Source: an uncultured Roseburia sp. (GTDB lineage: Bacteria > Bacillota > Clostridia > Lachnospirales > Lachnospiraceae). From it: 36,278 nt of DNA. Positions 30,112-36,278 of the stretch are shown here, one piece after another. The stretch spans positions 1 to 36,278 of the forward strand of contig CAMXSH010000022.1 in assembly GCA_947246475.1 (NCBI GenBank). Direction: 5' to 3'. The notes beneath the pieces were generated by a model, which had not been told where the DNA came from, ran no database searches, and was given only the letters and a program-made list of their open reading frames with translations. The position numbers and the translations under genes are program-made. The stretch's first letter is position 1. Every line of letters starts with the position of its first letter.

Positions 30112-32649
30112 TTACCTGCTGCATGCCTCGAAATTCCAGGTCTGGTTCGATGTTGCATTATACTGCCACTGGCATACATTGGTTCCATCGGATTTACCAA
30201 AGTTATACACATCAAGACCCTTTGTATCTTTTGTGATTTTTGTTGTCATACCAAAAGTATTTGCTGCAGATGTCTTCTGGATCTTGAACATCTGGGCATC
30301 CGCCCCATTTGCGGAATATGTCTGAATATTGGCTCCATCACTATCGGCGCCGTACTGTACATCCAGCATATATCCCAAACCGTTTTTCAACGTCACATAT
30401 CCGTTTCCAAGGTTCGTAAGATACCATTTCTGACCTGCGGAAGCGGAACCTGTTCCGATCTCTACATTCACACCGTCCCCGCCTTTGTTGTCTGCCACCT
30501 GCAGATATTTGCCGGAGTTCGTATTTTTAATGTAATACCAGCCGTCTGACAGGGATCCATTGCTGCTCTGAACCTGATCCGCCGTTTTCTTTATAGAAAC
30601 ATCATCTAAAAAGAAGGAAACCAGATCCTGAGCGGCAGGATCTGCCTTGTAAGCAGTCTCGATAAATACCCTGACGCTGCTCAGGTCAGCACCCGACGGA
30701 ACCGTATATTTGCCGCTGATAACCGCCCATTTATCACCAGCGGTTGTCACGGAGGCCATATTTTCGATCTTTCCATCTCCGTATATGATACTCATGAAAA
30801 ACTTCGTCTGACCGGTTGCTTTCGGATTCTCTGACAGATTATACCGTACTGCCGCACCGACCTGATAGGTCTTCCCTTTCTCAAGACGGCCTGTCATATC
30901 CTGCACTGCTCCAGCAGACGTCATTTTTCTGTCTGCTGCTTTGAGGGAAAGTTTTCCCGAATGTACTGTTACATAACCAAGTCCAAGATTACAACCGTAT
31001 AAACCACTCCAGTTCGTCAGGCCATCCTCAATGGTTCCATTTTTCACGAGCTCATCCCCGGATGGTGCAGGTACATCTACTGCCATATTTGTTCTCGACA
31101 TCTTCCAATAATCCAGATAGAACAATTCCCCGGAAGATGAGCCAGTGAATACAAAATAAATATCGTGTACACCTGTAGCTGTTGAAAGGGAAGCGGTATA
31201 TTCCTTCCATGCTGTCGAACTTCCGTTAATCTGTACTTCACCCAGCTTGGTACCGTACCGGCTGTCCAGTCTTATCTCTACCTTTCCGCCGCCATTTACC
31301 GGCTGGGCACCTATTGTGATAGATTTCAGCCCTGTTTTCAGGTCGACATCGGATACAGCCAGCCAGTCCCCGTTATGAATATGGGAAACTTTCATATTGG
31401 ATGACTGGATAAAAGAACCTGGCTGCCAGGTCATACTGGTTTTCAGCCCGCTGCTCCAGCCAATGGTCTCCGCCTCATTCCTCACATAAGGATCAAGATT
31501 CTTTGTCTGTGCCACGCCCTGGTAGGTTCCCTTGACCATTTTAATATGTCCATTGGAATCATAAGAAACCTTATCCATATGTGTCGAACGGTATCCCTGG
31601 CAGTTGGCTGGGAACGCCAGCGCTTTGGTCACTGTCTGTGCATGGTACGTCAGATAGGTACTTCCATTAAAATCAAAAAAGGCATGATGATTATTTCCAC
31701 CAATTCTAAAATATGTATATGGGTTTTCATGCACGATCCCAACATAGGTAAATGGTCCCATCGGGCTGTTACTCTCCATAGCGCATATGTTTCCATTGCC
31801 CGTTATCGAAAGGTTATTTGAGAAATTGGAACAATATGTATAGTAATATTTTCCGTTCTTCTTATGTATTCCAGAATCCTCAAAGAGACCTGGTGCATTG
31901 ATCGCCACCGCATTTCCTGCCAGCTGAACCATATTATCCGCCAGGCGGACCACTCTTGCGGTTCCAGGATAATTTTTCTGATTCTGGGAAGCATTATCCC
32001 CTCCTGGAATGCCTCCGCCATAATACAGATATCCTGTTCCGTCATCATCAACCAGCACAGCCGGATCAAAGAGCCATTCCACACCCTGGGCAGCCTGGGA
32101 TCCTCTACGGATCAGATGGCTTCCTGTGGGCGGCTCAGTAAATGGTCCCAGCGGCGAATCCGCCTGCAGAACACCAATGCCGTTGCCATTATCGGCAAAG
32201 TATAAGAAAAACTTGTCCTTGCCATTGATGCGCTTCCAGCACGCAGCCGGCGCCCAGGAATTCCTCGCCCAGGATGTAAGACCCGCTGCTTTGACCTCCC
32301 CGTGGTCAACCCAGTTCACCATATCACTGGAAGAGGAAACGGTAAGCGTCGAAATGGTGCTATACTTATTAGAAGCTGTAGGATTGCCGCTCCCATCTTT
32401 GTTCGTGCGGTCATAACATTCGCTGTCATTCGTCATATACACGTATACTCTTCCGTTGTATGTCATGGCAAAAGGATCCGCCGCAAACTTATGATCCATA
32501 ATCGGATTGTTGTTTGAAGAACTTCTCACAGAACCACTTACCAGCTTATCGGCAGCAAAGGTTTCATCAACCCTCGCCAGTGAAGCGATCACCCCCAGGA
32601 TGATCAGCATACCCACTACATACAATTTTGATTTGATTTGTTTCGTCAT
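30112..32649 (-). CDS. Secreted GH43 arabinoxylan-active hydrolase with CBM6, CBM22/4-9-like and ricin-type modules
   Basis: 845 residues. Signal peptide 1-32 (cut near FAADK). GH43 five-blade domain about 48-385, with base D58 (AADPF), pKa modulator D195 (WLFDPAVLV) and acid E257 (GLFEDSGIHK). CBM6 about 388-517 begins VRNEAETIGWSSGLK, the join seen in XynD-type arabinofuranohydrolases. A jelly-roll carbohydrate-binding module like CBM22/CBM4_9 spans about 533-688, and a ricin-B/RICIN trefoil about 700-843 ends with QYNATSNQTWNF. The most likely job is to remove arabinose (or xylose) from arabinoxylan outside the cell. GGAAGG is 5 nt before the ATG. No sortase signal is seen. It complements the GH115/UxaC genes elsewhere in the window. 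Confidence 0.9.
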   Translation of the reverse strand: MTKQIKSKLYVVGMLIILGVIASLARVDETFAADKLVSGSVRSSSNNNPIMDHKFAADPFAMTYNGRVYVYMTNDSECYDRTNKDGSGNPTASNKYSTISTLTVSSSSDMVNWVDHGEVKAAGLTSWARNSWAPAACWKRINGKDKFFLYFADNGNGIGVLQADSPLGPFTEPPTGSHLIRRGSQAAQGVEWLFDPAVLVDDDGTGYLYYGGGIPGGDNASQNQKNYPGTARVVRLADNMVQLAGNAVAINAPGLFEDSGIHKKNGKYYYTYCSNFSNNLSITGNGNICAMESNSPMGPFTYVGIVHENPYTYFRIGGNNHHAFFDFNGSTYLTYHAQTVTKALAFPANCQGYRSTHMDKVSYDSNGHIKMVKGTYQGVAQTKNLDPYVRNEAETIGWSSGLKTSMTWQPGSFIQSSNMKVSHIHNGDWLAVSDVDLKTGLKSITIGAQPVNGGGKVEIRLDSRYGTKLGEVQINGSSTAWKEYTASLSTATGVHDIYFVFTGSSSGELFYLDYWKMSRTNMAVDVPAPSGDELVKNGTIEDGLTNWSGLYGCNLGLGYVTVHSGKLSLKAADRKMTSAGAVQDMTGRLEKGKTYQVGAAVRYNLSENPKATGQTKFFMSIIYGDGKIENMASVTTAGDKWAVISGKYTVPSGADLSSVRVFIETAYKADPAAQDLVSFFLDDVSIKKTADQVQSSNGSLSDGWYYIKNTNSGKYLQVADNKGGDGVNVEIGTGSASAGQKWYLTNLGNGYVTLKNGLGYMLDVQYGADSDGANIQTYSANGADAQMFKIQKTSAANTFGMTTKITKDTKGLDVYNFGKSDGTNVCQWQYNATSNQTWNFEACSR

Positions 32650-32760
32650 GATACCTTCCTTTCCTAAATTTGTAAACCTCCATTTGGTTTTGCAAAATTT
32701 ATTGCTTTTTATAAATGTAACACTGAATGTGATACGTGACTATGGCATGTCCCTCCTTTC

Positions 32761-32777
32761 TCTGATTTATTATCAGA
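32761..32777. promoter_or_regulatory. Inverted repeat upstream of the GH43 gene
   Basis: TCTGAT-ttatt-ATCAGA, about 110 bp upstream of the GH43 start. A weak promoter candidate, TAGCCA-N17-TACAAT, lies further upstream (about 32815-32845, minus). No CcpA cre-like site was found. The rest of 32650-32908 shows nothing clear. Confidence 0.35.
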
Positions 32778-32908
32778 TCCAGTACTACATTTCAAGCATA
32801 ACCATTAAATTTATTGTACCAAATTATGGATAACATGGCTAGTGTAAATTTTATATTTACCGCATGGCAAAGTTGATTTTTCCTATCCTTTATAAGTTAA
32901 ATTTACAA

Positions 32909-33886
32909 CTAATCTTTAAAATGCAATTCCATGCGTTTAATATCACTCTCTGAATAATGATAAATGGGATAAAGCCTGCAGACCGCAATAATGATAAGAT
33001 CCAGGATAAGCAATATTGCCACATATTCATAACTAAATTTCAAAGCATTTGTCGCAATCAATACATCTGACAATCCACAAAGGAAAACTTGAGTTTTACT
33101 CACACATATCACAACAGCCCCTATTGCGGCAGGAAGGATATGTAAGCAAAACAACAATAAATAAATCACACAATTTCGTTTGCGCGAAAGTCGGTTTATA
33201 AACACAATTAAATATTCTAAGGTAACCATTCCAAAAAATCTTACCAGATATATAATCCTGGCCACTCCGTAAATTGGAAACTCGCCAATTTCTCCAACAC
33301 TTATTCCTGGAAAATCCGCCCCAGAAAATCCATAGCAGATAAATATCCAGATCAATTCAGGAAGATACACGATTCCTCCAACAATTACAGCATACAGAAT
33401 ACGTCTTAGTAATGTAATTTTCTCTTTTCTATAATTTAAATACAACATAAGAACGATGGCTATAATTGCTTGTAAAAAATGAAGGTATTCTCCTTCTAAC
33501 CCAAACAGTTTCTTATATCCCTCTTGATAAACAAATAAGGGTATGGATTTTTCTTCCAACGTTCCCTCCATTCCTGCCTTCTCTGTGGGAACTTCAACAT
33601 AAACATATCCTTTTTCTTCTTTTGATTCAGGAAGATATGCAGTTACACGATTGTGTTCCATATCCTCCATCCAATCTATCTGCTCCATTAATCTAACAAA
33701 ATTCTTCTCTGAAATCTGAGATCTATCGGCATTCACCTGATCTCTGGCTTCCATATACCGTAATCCTTCGTACTTCTTACACACCTGCCGGTAATTTTTC
33801 TCCGTTGAATATGAAAAACCCGACCCGACGAAAAAGCAAACCTGTAAAATGATGACTAATATGGAAACGATGTAAAATTTTTTCAT
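32909..33886 (-). CDS. Polytopic membrane protein, unknown
   Basis: 325 residues from ATG 33886, with GGAGGGG 4-5 nt upstream. MKKFYIVSILVIILQVCFFV is a membrane anchor, followed by an outer domain rich in charged residues (about 26-130) and six or so membrane segments (for example FLQAIIAIVLMLYL, RRILYAVIVGGIVYLPELIW, VTLEYLIVFI, VIYLLLFCLHILPAAIGAVV, YVAILLILDLIIIAVCRLYP). No family is recognised; the layout (outer domain after the first segment) recalls ABC-2/FtsX-like permeases, but no ATPase gene is adjacent. It appears to be a single gene. Confidence 0.65.
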   Translation of the reverse strand: MKKFYIVSILVIILQVCFFVGSGFSYSTEKNYRQVCKKYEGLRYMEARDQVNADRSQISEKNFVRLMEQIDWMEDMEHNRVTAYLPESKEEKGYVYVEVPTEKAGMEGTLEEKSIPLFVYQEGYKKLFGLEGEYLHFLQAIIAIVLMLYLNYRKEKITLLRRILYAVIVGGIVYLPELIWIFICYGFSGADFPGISVGEIGEFPIYGVARIIYLVRFFGMVTLEYLIVFINRLSRKRNCVIYLLLFCLHILPAAIGAVVICVSKTQVFLCGLSDVLIATNALKFSYEYVAILLILDLIIIAVCRLYPIYHYSESDIKRMELHFKD

Positions 33887-34000
33887 CCGTCCCCTCCAAC
33901 TGTGATACTTCACTTAAGAATTCTAACACAATTTGAAAGTTTATTGCAACATGCATTGTTCATTTGCATACCTTTTTCTACCCCAAAATGCAATTCACAA

Positions 34001-34045
34001 AAAAGCCATGAAACGTGATACTTTCACATTCCATGGCTTTATATT
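34001..34045 (-). terminator. Terminator after spoVAE
   Basis: AAAGCCATG/CATGGCTTT stem with a further paired tip, then TTTTTT on the minus strand, about 20 bp after the spoVAE stop. Confidence 0.85.
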
Positions 34046-34065
34046 ACCATACTTTTCCTTTTTCA

Positions 34066-34419
34066 CTAAGACATCTTTGGTTTAAACACCAGCGCTGCCA
34101 GGAAACTCAGGATCAAAGCTCCTGCAATCCCCACCGCAGCCTGTTCCAGACCGCCGTAGAAGATTCCCACAAAGCCCTGGCTGTCCACAGCTTCCTTGAC
34201 TCCCTTAAACAAAAGATGCCCGAAACCGATCAGGGGAACCGTAGCTCCAGCCTTTGCCCAGTTGGCAAAGGGCTCATAGATGCGTACAGCGCTCATCACC
34301 GCTCCCAGACATACCAGAATAACCATGATCCGCCCAGGAAGAAGTTTTGTATTGTCCATGACGATCTGCACCACCGCGCAGATGGCGCCACCCACTAAAA
34401 ACGTTATTAAATAATCCAT
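34066..34419 (-). CDS. spoVAE: Stage V sporulation protein AE
   Basis: 117 residues with three to four membrane segments; MDYLITFLVGGAICAVVQIV, GRIMVILVCLGAVMSAVRIY and GATVPLIGFGHLLFKGVKEA are characteristic of SpoVAE/SpoVAC-family subunits of the spore inner-membrane channel that moves dipicolinic acid into the forespore and out at germination. AAGGAG lies upstream of the ATG. It follows spoVAD after 15 bp. Confidence 0.92.
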   Translation of the reverse strand: MDYLITFLVGGAICAVVQIVMDNTKLLPGRIMVILVCLGAVMSAVRIYEPFANWAKAGATVPLIGFGHLLFKGVKEAVDSQGFVGIFYGGLEQAAVGIAGALILSFLAALVFKPKMS

Positions 34420-34434
34420 ACTCCCGCTCCTTTC

Positions 34435-35472
34435 TTACCCTGCGATCTCCAGCATTACCCCATGGGCGATGCCTGGTACACTATTTCCCTCGTTAAAACT
34501 TACTGTAGAAAGCAGTGCTCCTGTCGGTACAAAGAGCACCCGCTTCCACTCATGCTTACGCATTTTATTGAGAATGTAACCCGTTAGGGTGATCGCACTG
34601 CAACCACAGCCGCTTCCGCCGGCATTGGTATCCTGTTCTTCGTTGTAATAGATCTCCGTGCCACAGTCCATGTGCTGTTTGCTGATATCATAACCATAGC
34701 CCAGAAGCATATCTTTTAGTATACGCTGTCCGATGGTCCCCAGGTCCCCGGTGATAATTTTATCATAATAATCCGGCTGGATTCCAAAATCTTTCAGATT
34801 ATTTAAAATACAGTCACAGGCTGCCGGGGCCATACACGCTCCCATATTCATGCTGTCCTTGATCCCATAATCTGTAATAACCCCTGTTGTCAGTCCGGAG
34901 ATCTGTACATAACCTGTCTCCTTGCGCTTCCAGCTGCCATCTCCTTTTCCCAGTACCACGGCGCCGCTTCCTGTCACCGTCCATGTGGAAGAATAGGGAC
35001 GCTGGTTGCCATACGCCAAGGGAAAACGGAATTGTTTTTCCGCACTGGCAAAATGGCTGGATGTTAAAGCCACTACATAATCCGCAAAACCACCTTCCAC
35101 CAGCATAGAGCCGATGCCCATGGATTCTCCCATGGTGGAACAGGCGCCGTACACTCCAAACATCGGGATATTAAAATTCATGATCCCAAATGAGGTAGCG
35201 ATCAGCTGCCCCAGCAGGTCCCCGGCGACGATATAACGGATGTCCCCAGGTTCCAGACCGGCATTGCGTATCGCGATGTCCGCCGCAATATGCTGCATCT
35301 TACTCTCGGCTTCCTCCCAGGTATTACCTCCAAAAAGGGGATCGGTCTCCACAAAATCAAAGTATTTACCAAAGGCTCCGTTTCCTTCTTTTTCTCCTGC
35401 CACTGACGCTGCGCCAATGATGCAGGGCGGAACCTCAAACTGAACACTTCGTTTTCCAACAGTTTTTTCCAT
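34435..35472 (-). CDS. spoVAD: Stage V sporulation protein AD
   Basis: 345 residues from ATG 35472 (GGAG 9 nt upstream); ATG 35487 is an alternative with a poor site. SpoVAD has a thiolase-like fold and binds dipicolinic acid on the forespore membrane. Typical stretches are GAASVAGEKEGNG, FDFVETDPLFGGNTWEEAES, FGVYGACSTMGESMGIGSML, VTGSGAVVLG and NAGGSGCGCSA. It heads the spoVAD-spoVAE pair. No sporulation-sigma promoter could be pinned down in the 83 bp before it. Confidence 0.95.
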   Translation of the reverse strand: MEKTVGKRSVQFEVPPCIIGAASVAGEKEGNGAFGKYFDFVETDPLFGGNTWEEAESKMQHIAADIAIRNAGLEPGDIRYIVAGDLLGQLIATSFGIMNFNIPMFGVYGACSTMGESMGIGSMLVEGGFADYVVALTSSHFASAEKQFRFPLAYGNQRPYSSTWTVTGSGAVVLGKGDGSWKRKETGYVQISGLTTGVITDYGIKDSMNMGACMAPAACDCILNNLKDFGIQPDYYDKIITGDLGTIGQRILKDMLLGYGYDISKQHMDCGTEIYYNEEQDTNAGGSGCGCSAITLTGYILNKMRKHEWKRVLFVPTGALLSTVSFNEGNSVPGIAHGVMLEIAG

Positions 35473-35554
35473 ATCTTCATTCTCCATTCCGTGCACACTG
35501 AATATCATACCGTATACCAGAAATACGCAGGTATTTACCTTTACCTTTGCGCAA

Positions 35555-35597
35555 AAAAAGATGCACATACCATTTTCCCATAGTATGTGCATCTTTT
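35555..35597 (-). terminator. Terminator after secF
   Basis: 15-bp perfect stem AAAAGATGCACATAC/GTATGTGCATCTTTT, then TTTTTTT on the minus strand, 36 bp after the secF stop. It separates secF from spoVAD. Confidence 0.9.
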
Positions 35598-35632
35598 CTA
35601 TTTTCATCCATTGAATACATGAAAATTGTTAT

Positions 35633-36278
35633 TTATTTACTTTTCGCTTTCTTTTTGCTCATTTTGTTCAGGAAGAACCATACAGTACCTGCCAGACATA
35701 CGGAAGAATAACATCCGGAAATGATACCTGCGATCAATGGGATCGCAAACTGACGAACTGCATCCACACCCATAATCGCCAGAACCACTACCATGATCAG
35801 CGTCGTGATAGAAGTATTGATACTCCTGCTCAGTGTCTGGGTGATACTCTCATTTACGATATCCGCAACTTCTGCGCGGCTTCCCGCTTTCTTCCGGTTC
35901 TCACGGACACGGTCGAAGATAACGATGGTGGCATTGATGGAATATCCAACGATGGTAAGCATACATGCGATAAACGTACTTCCTACAGAGATAAATGCAC
36001 TTCCCACTGCGTACACCATCAGCACAACAATAACATCATGGATCAGAGCCAGAACGGAGCTGGCACCAAATGCGAGGTTTTTGAAGCGGATCCAGATGTA
36101 GATCAGCATGCAGACCGCTGCAACGATCACCGCGATCACAGCATCCGTCTTCATCTCATTACTTACAGAAGCTGAAATTGTCTCGATTTCAATATTTTCT
36201 TTTGTCACACCATATTTTTCAGCGATGGCAGTCACAACCGTCTTCTGCTGATCCTCTGTCAGATCCACCGTACGGACG
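35633..36278 (-). CDS. secF: Protein translocase subunit SecF (or SecF half of SecDF), N-terminus outside window
   Basis: The reading frame is open to the right edge. The visible 214 residues comprise the end of the outer P1-like domain (VVTAIAEKYGVTKENIEIET) and five membrane segments with the SecF signatures NAT-IVIFDRVRENRKK and ESITQTLSRSINTSITTLIM. SecF with SecD uses the proton-motive force to help proteins leave the Sec channel. The gene ends KKKAKSK and is followed by a strong terminator. Whether SecD is fused or separate cannot be told here. Confidence 0.92.
   Translation of the reverse strand, partial: VRTVDLTEDQQKTVVTAIAEKYGVTKENIEIETISASVSNEMKTDAVIAVIVAAVCMLIYIWIRFKNLAFGASSVLALIHDVIVVLMVYAVGSAFISVGSTFIACMLTIVGYSINATIVIFDRVRENRKKAGSRAEVADIVNESITQTLSRSINTSITTLIMVVVLAIMGVDAVRQFAIPLIAGIISGCYSSVCLAGTVWFFLNKMSKKKAKSK

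Noticed and set aside
35473..35554. A sigma-G/sigma-F promoter before spoVAD
   Set aside because: Expected biologically, but no pair of hexamers matched well enough to place it.

Overview
The window looks like chromosomal DNA of a spore-forming, low-GC Gram-positive gut Clostridium of the Lachnospiraceae type. This is an inference from gene content: spoVAD/spoVAE, SecF, a BlaI/BlaR1-type pair, an agr-type quorum system, PadR with HAAS-type partners, xylan side-chain hydrolases, purine-rich Shine-Dalgarno sites and canonical sigma-A promoters. The genus cannot be fixed from the sequence. No rRNA, tRNA, CRISPR array or transposase was seen.

Layout. 1-613: 5' part of a secreted Ig-like protein ending in a 42-bp tandem repeat, cut by the left edge. 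767-6024 (minus): membrane-anchored polysaccharide deacetylase, glucuronate isomerase UxaC and a GH115 alpha-glucuronidase, i.e. xylan-derived glucuronate use. 6072-13905 (minus): a seven-component-style efflux/ABC operon made of three adaptor lipoproteins in a row, an FtsX-type permease, an ATPase, and a second ATPase carrying a C-terminal AbrB-like domain. 14045-16630 (minus): BlaR1-like metalloprotease sensor and BlaI-like repressor behind a promoter with two matching operators. 16790-18481 (plus): cytoplasmic GH13 alpha-glucosidase/amylase. 18549-19784 (minus): AI-2E-family membrane protein.

20064-22875 is an agr-type quorum-sensing locus: agrB and a 43-codon agrD (plus strand) converge on agrC and agrA (minus strand). 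The AgrD peptide has serine where the ring cysteine normally sits, so a lactone rather than a thiolactone signal is predicted. Two XRE regulators follow (22927-23712).

23971-28160 (minus) is a decaying peptide/ABC island: a small secreted Cys-free peptide, the scar of a second copy of the peptide and permease, an intact permease, an ATPase broken by an apparent 13-nt deletion just after Walker A, and a second permease. Its leader holds a strong promoter, a 21-codon ORF and hairpins. Divergent from it, 28388-30011 (plus), lies padR, two HAAS-like membrane proteins and a secreted four-cysteine protein. 30112-32649 (minus) is a secreted multidomain GH43 arabinoxylan hydrolase; 32909-33886 an unknown membrane protein; 34066-35472 spoVAD-spoVAE; 35633-36278 the C-terminal part of SecF, cut by the right edge.

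Working together: GH43 (outside), the deacetylase (cell surface, possible acetylxylan role), GH115 and UxaC (inside) can form a glucurono-arabinoxylan route. The BlaI/BlaR-like pair, the adaptor/ABC operon, the agr locus and the peptide/ABC island look like sensing, competition and self-protection functions.
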